From assembly GCF_910592395.1 (NCBI RefSeq), contig NC_088313.1, forward strand, positions 17,996,437-18,060,436: DNA of 64,000 nucleotides, in the 5' to 3' direction. Both the position numbers and the translations under genes were made by a program. Below are positions 23,522 through 35,100 of this stretch, piece after piece; positions within the stretch are counted from its first letter, which is position 1; every line of letters begins with the position of its first letter. The DNA comes from Lineus longissimus (taxonomy: Eukaryota > Nemertea > Pilidiophora > Heteronemertea > Lineidae). The notes below the pieces were generated by a model. It was not told the origin of the DNA and made no database searches. It was given only the letters and a program-made list of their open reading frames with translations.

Positions 23522-26500
23522 TCAATGACTTGTGACAGTTACAACAGCTGGTTCCCCCTTCTTTTCCATGAAGAATGAATCTCCGTATTTAAAATGCTTG
23601 ATAGGAAGGTCGTATAGGATGGACTTGGCTCCAAGGAATGCTGCACCATATGCTGCAGATCCCGTCAGTTTGATTAGTTCTATGGCAGGTATACTGACAT
23701 CGCCTGGTTTGTCGGCTTCTATCCCCGTTAGGAAACCTGGAATCGGAAATATGTCTCTTATATCTTTAACAGTCCTTGCCAACTTTAACATTACTTTCCA
23801 AAATCAACAGCATGCTTGCCTGACCGCAATTTGACTGAGCTTCTCCAAGGTCAGATAGTGTTAATGGGTTCCAAGGATGCAAGGAGAGATAGGGAAAATA
23901 GCTCACCATTTCGCAAGAGCTTCCAGCTCTTCCAGACAGAGCCAACACATACAACCTGCAGGCAACCGTTTACGCCACTACCCTCTAGGAGACTCTAGAA
24001 CAAAGACAGCCATGACGAAATGAATAGGTAGACTTTTGATAAATATCTGTAGATGGTACAGGTGGTTCTTAGATTTTTGCTAAGTTTGGTATTTTGTACA
24101 ATGTAATTCCTTAATAATCTTACACAATGGATACCCATCTCACTGACAAAACAGCACTGGATAAACCTACCTTGTCAGTTTTCTTATTGCGCACGACTGC
24201 CTGGACATGTCTCCCCAGGTGGTGGCCTGCCTCTTTGAAGATTTGGCAACAAAGTGGATCATTCTCTTCTAAACCTCCTGCAGGAAATGTACAACGTATG
24301 GTATTTCGTTTTCAAATACATGTAGCCCCCCCCCCCCCGCTCCCGTCGCCGATTAAGAGAATAGCTTGGTGAGATGAGAGTATGTTGTTGATAACAACAC
24401 TGACCATGAGTCAGTCAGTTGAAGGAACTACAGCCACGGCACTCTTATGATGATTTGATCTCACCCTCATATCTCTAACCGTCTTTCTTATTCATGAGTA
24501 AATTACTAACATTTACCTCTGGCTATTTCCTTGCATAGTTTTGCCACTTTGGATTTGTCAAAACTTGTGTACATGTGCTCTAGAATGTCCATGTTACCCT
24601 TGATCTGAAAATAAAAGGGTTTAACCATAAGATTTAAATGATGATCAAAGAATGGCAAGCAGTTCTGGTATCAGAGTCATGTTCGACTGTCCTCATGCCA
24701 CATCCTTTGCATGAGCATATAATCATGTCCTTATAAACACAAACCGTTTTAAGGAAGGCTGTCTTCAATGGATCAATCTTCATTGGAGATAGCTTTGCAT
24801 GAACGTACACAACAGTGAAATGATTATAAACAGCCTTGCTTTGAATGCACTTACAGCGAAATGATTATAAACTGCCTTCCTGATGAAGTCAACAGGAAGT
24901 TGTGAGGAGACGAGTCCATCATCATGATCAAATAGGGTCTTCATCGCCTTCTGAGAGATCCAGTATGCTGAAAGGCGAAAAAGAATGTCATTGATATGGG
25001 GGCATGAAACTCATCATGATAATGATGATTACTCTCCAAGAGAACAGCAACAGAAGAATGCATCAAAGGCAACTGCATGCATTGCCTTCAATTATGTGCA
25101 GCCCTGGTATCATCAAAATCCTTTGTCCCTTCAGTGTGACATCCATGCCCAATAGTTTTTGAAAACCTGATTGACAGCTACTAACCTGATCCCTCGTCTC
25201 CAAGTTGATGCCCCCAACCACCACAGCCATGTGATGACCCATCAGGATTGATGAGGAGGCAGTTTGAACCAGTTCCTGCTATCAGCACAATGCCACCTGA
25301 AAGACCAATCAACAAACTATCAATTTTGGGCTGTTTATATAACCACGATGTCGATATAGAGTCTGAATACCCGCAAGGATTAAAGATGGAGCATTAGTAA
25401 AAGACAATAACAATTCCTTGATGGCAGAATTAGTAGGCCTAGGATGGCCTTTGTACCTTTGGAACATTTTAATCAAGACAAGATTGGACCTTTGTTACTG
25501 CTGTTTTTGGTGGTTTTTGAGTGCAATTAAGAATGAAATACAGATAAGGAGATGTCCAACAAACACAATCCAAAGAACTTCTGATGAAAATATAGAAACT
25601 GAATGAAATGACATTGAATGCAAAAAATAACACACCTGAATCACTTATTGTAGCTAAGGAACCCTTTGTGTCATTGCATAAGTAGTAATTTTCACTGATA
25701 TTTTTAAATTCCTCCGACTTGAGACCCTTTAAAAGTTTGCTGCAGCTCGGATCTTCATAACCACCACTGAGAGAAAGACCCTGTAAAAGAGATGACATTG
25801 CTCTTTAGTTGTTGAGATTCTCTTGCACTTGAATTTACCGTTCAGTGAACTACATGTAGTTTTTAAACTTAACTAAGGAACAGAGAGACAAGACAAACTG
25901 ATTACACTATCATTTTTGAGTGCCACAAGTGAATGACAAAAGAAGAAGTCTTTAGATTCCGAAAGAGAACAAATTGTCAAAGACAGCAGGAGAAGAACAA
26001 CAAGACCAATTCTTAGTCAATTGCTAGGCTGTTCTGACGACAACAACGTTCTAAATATGAAGCAACAAGAATAGTGTTGATCAATTCTAGCCAGCCCCTG
26101 CATACTCACCAGTGATGTGATGGGCAGAGTCGCATCCAAGCCAGCCTTTTGTTTACACTCGTTCACCATCGCTTGGATTCTCTTGAGACAGTCTTCTATA
26201 CCCACCAGCTGAAGAACAAATGTTAAAATCAAGCTACATGTTCGACATTGTAAATAAATTGGGTGGGGTTTGATTGGGATAAGTTTGAAGAAGCAAGAAT
26301 TTCTGCTCACATTGCATTGGCTTACTGCTCTTCTCACAGTACAAATTTATTCACATTCCATTTCTGTGCGTGCATAATTCTACAGTTATCATTTCCATAT
26401 ATTATCTACTCAACCCAGCACAGCAAGGGGCAAACTACAATTACCAGGCTTAGCTCTGCCTCTCTATCATTTCCATCGAGTGGCAGTTGGCTTGTGGTTA

Positions 26501-27040
26501 GTCGGCTGTAAACAACGAGCTACACTTCACTACCAAATAAATTGACTTTGCAACCTACAAAGTGGTTCGTACAGCCTTCCTCACTCTCTGCAACACACTC
26601 TCCATCCCCTGTCAGGAGCACCATGTTAGAATGGGTTCCACCCCTGAAGTTGTGCAACAAAATTATTACAAAATTGTTAACAATTTGAAAGGAAGGAGTA
26701 GACCTAATTACTGAGAGTCGTCACAAATGTACATTTACAAAGCTCCTTAAGAAAGAACAATCCGAGATGAGTCTAAAAATGTGCATCCACTTTGAGTTAA
26801 ATAATTTTGTCGCAATTGGCGCCCCATTTGCCCATACGCCTGACAGGCCCATTTTTCACTCCCTTCAAGTCAATTTCGATGACATTCAGGCCACATAAAA
26901 TTAATTGAATAGCTTCCATTATATGAAACAAGTATGGATATTCATCTTGCACTGTCTTTTTGAGGGATATGCAAAGGAAAAAAGGTGAAAAACTGCTAAA
27001 TGTACCCCTCAATACCACCAAAAAATTGCCGCCAGGACAT
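23522..27040 (-). CDS. NAGK: N-acetyl-D-glucosamine kinase
   Basis: NAGK phosphorylates N-acetylglucosamine from lysosomal glycoconjugate breakdown to GlcNAc-6-phosphate with ATP, in the cytosol (amino-sugar salvage). Ten minus-strand exons: 27040-27006, 26643-26559, 26208-26110, 25780-25636, 25296-25186, 24967-24855, 24604-24517, 24277-24171, 23994-23907, 23736-23522; 361 aa in phase (human 344). The short first exon [12 protein letters not shown] joins [15 protein letters not shown] to restore the ATPase-fold phosphate-1 motif GGIEGGGTHSN. Further landmarks: LSLSGGYED, then [20 protein letters not shown] and [16 protein letters not shown] (phosphate 2 and sugar-binding region), [18 protein letters not shown], and the adenosine-motif region [15 protein letters not shown]. 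The C terminus is about 20 residues longer than the human one. The exon at 23994 starts directly after an in-frame TAG of the acceptor, fixing its border. Its first exon lies 41 bp from an inverted-repeat unit. Confidence 0.96.
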
Positions 27041-27080
27041 TTTGTTTTTTACGGTTCGTTCGAACGGGTAGACGGTGTTT

Positions 27081-27817
27081 ACTCTAGGTCTCGTTAGGGA
27101 GTTTTTCCCAAATGTACGCGATGATGACGTGCCCCATTAACAGGACGTAACATCTATTTTAAAATGCGTTTCCAAAGTGAATGCATGAGGACAACCCATT
27201 TGTGTCGTATATCACTGGAAACGCCCGATTCCCCTGATTCTGCAGGATGTTAAATCGGGCATTTTATTTCTTTAAATAAATCATAAGCGTCGCATTTGCT
27301 CCTAGCTCTGTTCACCATCCCAAATGGCAATATTGCCAATTTGGCAGGACAATCACGAAAAACCCCAAATATTATACATTTCTTTCTGAATAAATAATTC
27401 TTACAGAGACCATTCTCCCATGAAAGACAGTTGCTTACGCTACACAAAAATCCAAAAAAAAACGAGGGTCAACCATTGAACTTTTGAGATATGTTGAATT
27501 TTGCACAAATAAGCGAAAAACGCACCAACTGGCACTGGACGGCATTTCAACACGGGGCCGATGCACATCCCAAGTTCAGTGTACACATACGTCGGCAACA
27601 ACAGTATAAATGCGTAGTTTCTTGTTAGCCGCCTATTGAGTAGCGCTCTAGGTTTCAGAAACTCCAAAAAAACATGTCTTTGCCAAAACAACTGCTGAAT
27701 CAACACTGACATACTGTGAGGACCGAGAAATCAATGATTTTAGGCTTGGATTTTAGGAACTACGGTGAGGGGGGCCGCGCATGAATAAGAAAAACCTCCC
27801 TAATGAGACCCTAGACG
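27081..27817. repeat. Inverted-repeat-bounded unit (~740 bp) upstream of NAGK
   Basis: The left arm (27081-27107, actctaggtctcgttaggga plus gtttttc) is matched in inverse by the right arm (27789-27817, gaaaaacctccctaatgaga plus ccctagacg) with a few mismatches. The interior encodes nothing recognised; a 90-codon minus-strand ORF (27440-27712) has no family features. The structure fits a small DNA transposon or foldback element next to the NAGK start. No target-site duplication could be confirmed. Confidence 0.5.
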
Positions 27818-29135
27818 TTTGCTGGGAATACTAGTTAATATTCTCACTAATAGGTGGCAGCATAGACAATTGACAAACAACGTACCTGAAACTTATGGGG
27901 TTAACAGTACCATGAGATCAGTGCCGAGAGAATTTGCACTATATAAAGGTCGTGGGTAGTAAATAAGTTTGGATATAGATAAGCTGTGATCGGCAACGGT
28001 CGTCAGCACCATATTTGCAGGGGTTCATGGAATAACTCGTCCCCCATTTCTCCCCCTAAAAAGGGTGCAGGGCCATCTCGGCCTAACGCCAACTGAACAG
28101 GGGAGCTAGGGAGGAAGGACTTTCGTTTAAACTGACCAGAACCTGGTTTAACTGTCCTAAATGTCTGGTCCAGAGTAGTCTCTTTATGTAATTAAGGGTG
28201 ACTTTGATCTCCTGCTCTCCTCAGTCAGATGGACAGCTACACAAAACTAGAATCCTGGAGAAAAGACAACCTGGATCATGTCACATCTAGTCGGGACAAG
28301 GTACAGCATTGGGGCTTAAAAATTATGGATGTCTTGTCTTTGAAAAAGACAATGGAACAACCACCCCACCAGAATTCGTCTGCAAGCAAAATCATTAAAA
28401 ATCCCGATATTATCAACCAGAGCCTTTAACAGCCTCAGCCTTGGAACTGAATGTGCTCTCTATAGAGAGGTGTTCCAGATGACTGAGGACATTATAATGA
28501 TTGTCCTTCATGGAGAGGATGTCCTGTGTAACCAGTAACAGAGCTGAGGCATCTGTATTATGATAAAGGCCTTAGAATAGGCTGAGAGAAGATTTTATTT
28601 GAAATTAGTCGTATGAAATTGATACAATCTAAAAATGAAAATACATGTTAAAAAATTATCATACATGATATAAGATACAAATGAAAGCAAAAAGAAAAAG
28701 AAAAAATATCCCAATGGAGGATTCGAACCCACGCCAAAGGTTGCCTCCAGATCGCTGAAGAAGTGTTCAAACTAAGCGTCAGTGAGACATTCGGGAATTA
28801 TAAATTCGCATCCGGCCCATGTCGGAATGTGTTCGGGGGGACAGGAGGGACTTGTTCAAATATGGCCTAATGACTCGGTTACGCTCTTTACAAACGAAAG
28901 TGTTTTAATGACTTAGCATGCACCGCCTGACTTTACTTTTGTGGAAAGTATAGCGACACGCCTTAAGTTGCGTCACGCGGCGGCTACCGCTTAGTACGGG
29001 GTGTTACAGCAGGTACTGACTTGAGACCCAATCAATTGGGCATAGCCGGCTGTTTGAGTGGTCGAAAAAGGATACACTGCGGAGACCTTAAGGATTCTAG
29101 ACGTTTTTATTATGGATATTTAGCCGGCCAAGAAC
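27818..29135. other. Intergenic DNA between NAGK and the mucin gene
   Basis: Should hold the mucin promoter. It contains a tRNA-like degenerate sequence (28709-28796) and an unrecognised 66-codon plus-strand ORF (28229-28429). I see no other supported feature. Confidence 0.4.
28709..28796 (-). pseudogene. Degenerate tRNA-like sequence (Leu/Ser-type size)
   Basis: On the minus strand an 88-nt segment begins tcccgaa and ends attggga, which can pair as a 7-bp acceptor stem with one wobble and one mismatch. It carries a consensus B-box/T-loop (gtgggttcgaatcctcc). The T stem has a mismatch and I could not fold convincing D and anticodon arms. It may be a tRNA pseudogene or a tRNA-derived SINE head. 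Confidence 0.25.
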
Positions 29136-32100
29136 ATGGCTTCAAGGAAACAGAAATTAAGGGGAGGACAGGCCGTTGAAGGTCTGGCCTATAACCAGGT
29201 AGGACGCACATTATTGGATGTTTAACTTAGTCTTTTAAAAAATAAGTTTATGGTTCAGTATCAGTGTCCTTTTGTCCTCCTTATTGACCCCCTTAATTTT
29301 GGTCTTGACCTCGTGTATCATTAGGCCTACTCGGCAACCATTTCATCACCATTTTCTTCATCTGAGCATCGTGAGAGAAGGATCCGCAGGGGCCGAAGGT
29401 GCCTTCCATTTCTGAATCTCTTTAGGCCTACCCATTTCGTGATTTCGCCTTAATGCTCGTGTTGCCTTTTCCCCCTCTGCCTTATAAGCCTACCTGTTCT
29501 GTAATCATTTTTCAATTAAAGGATTGTGTTTGTAGAATCAACATCCCAGATCCTCAGTAAGAGAGCATGTTCTTCAAATACTAACCACTGCATTAAAGTA
29601 GGCGTTTTCCCGTTCATAGGCCTACCATACATAAAGATTAGTGTGGATTAGTTATGAAATCCTATGCCATTTGTGTGGGCCGAGAAGGTTTGTCAACTTC
29701 CTGCTGTGCTTTGTTGCTTATGCAGAAACCCTGCACAGTGGAGACGCCCAAACAAGCTCACACTTTTTTTTAGGTACAGCTTTTTTTTTTTTGGGGGGGG
29801 GGGGTATACTGAACTGCTGCTATCTGTTCAATGAGACCAGTGCAAACTGTACAGTGAGACCGGAGCACGCCAGGCCTGCTACCTTGGGTACTGGCTCGGA
29901 TGCCGAGTTATTCTTGTTGCTAAAGGGAAAAACATATCTTGATAATTAATAATCATCTCCATTTCTCAGTTCACCTCACAACTCCCCGTTTAATTGGCTG
30001 TGGCATATTGTCTTCAAATCGAAGACCAAGTGAGCACAACTCACCAATCCCTTCATCAGACTGGCTGATTGCAATTTCTTTACTCGCTGAGTGACATGTA
30101 GGTTTCTAACTGATTGGCTGTTGTTCATTGTCCTCCAATCAAAGTGAGGATAGCTCACCAATATTTTAAATCCCTTCATCGGACAGGCTGATTACACTTC
30201 TCTAACAGCTATAGATTACATTCATGTCCCAATTCTATTGGCTCTTGTTTATTGTCCTCAAATCTAAGTGAGTACAACCAGAGTCTTTCAATTTCAACTC
30301 CCCAATCTTAATCCCTTCATCAGACAGGGTGATTACAATTCTCTACCACTACCAGCTAGATGACATTTATGATTATGTTCGAATCTTATTGGCTCTTGTA
30401 TATCAATCCATAAGTGAAACTGCCCTTGTTTGTCAAGATGGCTCCCACATTTTACTTTTCAGCTTCAAATGGGCTACTTTACTCCAGTTTACCTTATTCT
30501 TAAAATGATTCCTCAACTGTGCTAGGATAGACTCATATCAGCCTGGTTTATTCTGTATGAAAAATCTATTCATTAGCACTGTTATATGAGCTGTGATTGA
30601 TCGTCAACAGAAATTATGTTGACCCTCGATAATATTTACCCCACATATAATAGGGCTTCATGCTCAATGTTAGCAATGTGGACTGAAACCATATTGTTGT
30701 TGTCTTCCATTTTTTTAGTACGGGTAACCGATTATGCTGACGGGGTATGTATATGCCTGTGTTGTCACCTGTAACAGGTTTGAGCGGTCCAAAGGTCGAC
30801 TTTTGCCCATTTCTGAGCATCTTGCCCTAATAAATCCAATCCCAAAATAATGACAGGCAATAGGCAGTCCTTGCACAGCTTGTTAAGGGTCTTTGCAATC
30901 TTGGCACCTTGTATGTCAAGATGCTATCTCAAGAGAGTTGTTAAACTGTAGGTCTGGCTCTTCTCTTCTTATAAACTGCTAGGAGTTTGAAAAAAGCACA
31001 TATAAAAGACTCCACCATAGATTACTATTACAGACTTTGACACAATTTAGACATCATAGATCGGTTTTGAATGGGTGAGCAGTAAAATCTGGTTCTATTA
31101 TACAATATTCTTGAATTTGTCCAGGTCGACCATCACCATTATCATCCTCATCATCATGGTCAATGTCACCATGTGGTGGATGAAAATCCTTGAAGCTGTC
31201 TCGTTATAATACCATTGGTTACTCCTGTTGATCTGAATTTCCCTCTCTCTTTTACAGAACATAACTTTCGGCAGCAGGCGGAAAGAAACTTTCGATAACC
31301 CGATATTCTACGATGATGAAGATATTGGCATGGCCAGTGGGATGGCCGATTTGGAGGCAAATGAACGAACATTTGATTGGGTCGGGGATATCCCAGAGGG
31401 AGTTTATTCGGGGAAGTATGCACGGCCATATCAATCAGGTAAATTGGATGTGAAACATGATTTTGCTGGTGGTTTTCAGATCACTATGAAGAATCACCCT
31501 CACCCCCATTGACAACTTCAAGTGAATGTGTGTACCATTATTGTAAAATAGAATAAATGACATTTTGTCCCTATTGTAAAATCACTTAGTAGCCACTGTG
31601 GCTTTCCGGTTGGCATCTGTCGTTGAAATGAATATGAATATAAAATGCGGAAGGATTTGGAGTAGACCGAGGTCTATGAGTTCATGAGGTCTATGAGTTC
31701 ATGTTGCAGGGTCTTTAAATTCCTTTAATTAATAGAAAATTCAATGTTTTGTTCTGTGGCATTATGTTGTCTGTATGACACAATGAAACTGATTCTAACA
31801 AACCAAAACATTTGTTTTTTTAAATTATTTAGTATTTTGAAGACCTCTCCAACATGATCTCACTTAGCCTTTTCAGAGCAGTGATTCTATGGTCATGGTA
31901 TAGCTAACTTTTCGGTGGATGAAAGATTGTCCATTGGGGGAAAGGGTCTCATTGGCTTATCATGTATGTATTGGAAGGAAAAACCAGCTATCATGTGGAG
32001 AATGTATGTCACCAAGTGGTCATTCAGGTAGTGGTTACACCCTTAAGGCATATAGGCAGTGCTGGCAAAGAAATGACAAATAAACAACTACAGAAAGGGC

Positions 32101-35100
32101 CTAATTCATCAGAAGGCACAAAACAGAATGTCAATATTTTTGTAAGTCGTGTTGACAAGGGGAGTTGTACATAGGCCTGGCCCTATATATAGGCCTACTG
32201 ATAGTGTAGGCGCTATGCCAGAGCATTTTGCCAAGTACATGTCCCTGTGTCAATCTCTACTCTGAATTTTTTTATTGGGACACATTGTGTTCTGTTACAT
32301 TGATACACCAATTGAAGATATTGAAGTCTGATAATATGTCATTGCCAAACTGACAAAAGCTGATTGTGTTGTTGGGTTTTTATAGGCCCTCTGTGCCTGG
32401 CACGATTGCGTGCCAAGATTAACAACGCCTATGACGTTTCTTTTCCTCTTGTGTCATCTTACGATAGGGAAAATGAAAGAAATGTTTGGAGTTAGAAATT
32501 TTTTCCAATCCTGATCCTTTCATAAGTTCAAAATTCTGAAAAATGTTCAAAGTCAAAAAAGTTTTGGGACCGATGGTGTTGGTGATGTTGGTTCATTTTG
32601 AGCAGAAAAAAAAAGAAAAATATTTTTGGACTAGGAAATTTTTTCTAACCCTAATTCCTTTCATAAGTTCAAAATTCTGAAAAATTTTCAAAGCCAAGTC
32701 TGGGTACCGGGGTGGTCGTGTTACCTCGGGCCTTGTAATGGTAATTAGAGAGGAAACCATTCGGGACCGACGATTTTTGGTCGTCATAGCGGGGTGGTCG
32801 CGTAACTGGGGTGGTCACCGACCGGGGTTCCACTGTATCTGGTTTTGAAACAGATATACTTTTACATGGTCCCCTTCAATTTTGCTTTCAGTATACACGT
32901 CACCATCCAGCAGGTTAAATGGACATCAAGGTACCCTCTACTGTACAGTTGCCCCTATATAATGTAGATGATAGAATGTATATGTATTGCTGATGAAGCT
33001 TTATTGTATATTTTCATGATCACATTCTTTTACTATGAAATAAAAATCACTTTGCCTGATCTCGAGTGATTTTTGTCACTGGGACAATAATTGCTGTGAA
33101 AGCAATAGAAAGATCACACGTAAATGGGAATTAAACAGCAATCACAGTGTTTCATATTGTTCGAAAGTTGAAGTGATGTGAATTTGAAAATACAATGAAG
33201 TTTATGCAGCAATTTAATTTAATTCCTTTTTAAAAATTTCTGTTCAGTTCTGATTTATATTCAATGTCAGCCACAATCTCTGGAGAATCTTTGGTTAAAG
33301 CTGAAAGTCTTGTTATCTATATTGATTTAAACTCTAATCCCAGCAGATTGCAAAACCATCTTCAAGGTGTGTCCAGACATGTTGGCAAACTGTCTTCCCA
33401 CTCTAGAAAGCTCAATCTGTTCAGTGGCTCAACTGTTTTACAGTTGTCAACAATCCTCGGGCTGACGATGTTCACATCTTATCTTGTGACCTCAGGTGAG
33501 TTCGACATGAACAGCATCACTCCTGAGGAAGCCCTTCTGGACAATGGGGAAACAGTAGCTAGAATTCAGCAGTAAAGATTTATCCAGTGAACGAATTGAA
33601 CTTTCTTGAGTGTGTTCATACCGCCTAGATGACTGAAAGTACACCAGATAAACTGTCCTCCCCTCAAGACACACTGTCACAACCAAGTTAAAAAACACAA
33701 TATAACTACTACATCCACAGACAAACTGTCTTGAAGGTGTCGGGGACGATGTCACAACCAGTCTCATCTTGAGAAGAGTAAAAAAACATTTCTAGGTGTC
33801 CGTCACAACCAGTCTATTGTGTCATCTGAAGAGACATTTCACAATCCCTGCCTGTATTTGTATACTATTGTCATAACTCTCTAATTACTTTTATCTAAAT
33901 GTTTTGTTTCCATCGACTACGATTTCTATTCTTAAACTTGGAGGCTGTTTCATTTATTCTCAATGTTGACTTCTGTCGAACAAATCTTTCAGGAACTAAT
34001 GTTTTATTTTGATTGATTAACAGCACCTCAAAAGTTTTCATGCTTCATTTCATTTGTCCCACTTGCGATTCCTGATTTTAGGTGCCATACAGTCTGGAAA
34101 ATTTGACGTGTTATTTTGTAAAAAAATGGAACGGAAATTACAAATATTCAGTATTGCAGTTCTGTACCTGATATATCATATTGTTCTGTTTTTCATAGCA
34201 CCAAAAAGAAAATCCATCACGTTTTATATAATATTGGTCAAGTAATGTCTGATTACCTCAACTGGTAGGGCCAAAAATATATAAGCTCACCTCATAAATT
34301 AAGCTCGCCTTGTATTGTATCGACGACATTGCCAACTTTAAATATTTGGCTTCTTTGACAAAAAATAACAATTGGGTGTATGGTCTCTCCAGTTAACCCT
34401 TTAAGACTGTTGATGTCATGATTTGGTAATGAATTATCATCCAAATCAGATGTTAAAGAATTAATCTCATCAGTGGTCTTGAATATGTTTCGGTTTTCAG
34501 CAACAGAATGCCTTGTGATAGAATTGTAGATTTTATTTTCCAGTTGAGGCAATCGGTTTATATACCGTGTTGACGAATTTAAGCCAGTTGACGGGATCTG
34601 TTTTACATTGGCTTATGACAGATCAAATTGGCCAGCAGCCTCCTTAAATCCATTACACAGATTGTGCAGGGTAGTGCAGTCGGCAATCTTTCGTAGTATC
34701 TGTATCGTCATCATGGTTTCGTCACCAATAATCTGTAATCAGCATCGGCCTCCTTTTCAGTACGATCAGTACGAGCCCCATCGTCAATACTCGTGGATAG
34801 TCTCCCTGACAAGAAATCGTCCAGCACAGGCTCGTATAGGACGCGGACATACTGGTGCATAGCTGTGGTCATATTTCTAGTGTTGTGCACAATAGCAGCA
34901 GTTATAGGGGTAGCAATATATTTTGGCGGTAAGTGTGACAGTTTGTGGACAAGGTTGACATTGCCCTTGGCTGCTGGAGGTTGATCCAGGATCCACAATT
35001 TTGTGGACGACATCGAGTATCAACTCCACATTTTTTCGAAGACTGGTGCAGAGTCTCCAGAGGGTGCAGATGTTGCCTTGCCAGGGTCGATAGAATCCCC

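Noticed and set aside
24325-24345. Poly-C run as a structured regulatory element
   Set aside because: Simple homopolymer in a NAGK intron; possible sequencing-length artefact.
27440-27712. 90-codon minus ORF inside the inverted-repeat unit as a transposase remnant
   Set aside because: No DDE/DDD signature or helix-turn-helix motif visible; length is within chance for AT-rich DNA.
33264-33575. 103-codon ORF as an additional mucin exon
   Set aside because: Flanking exons already join in phase and the ORF has no mucin, SEA or Cys features.
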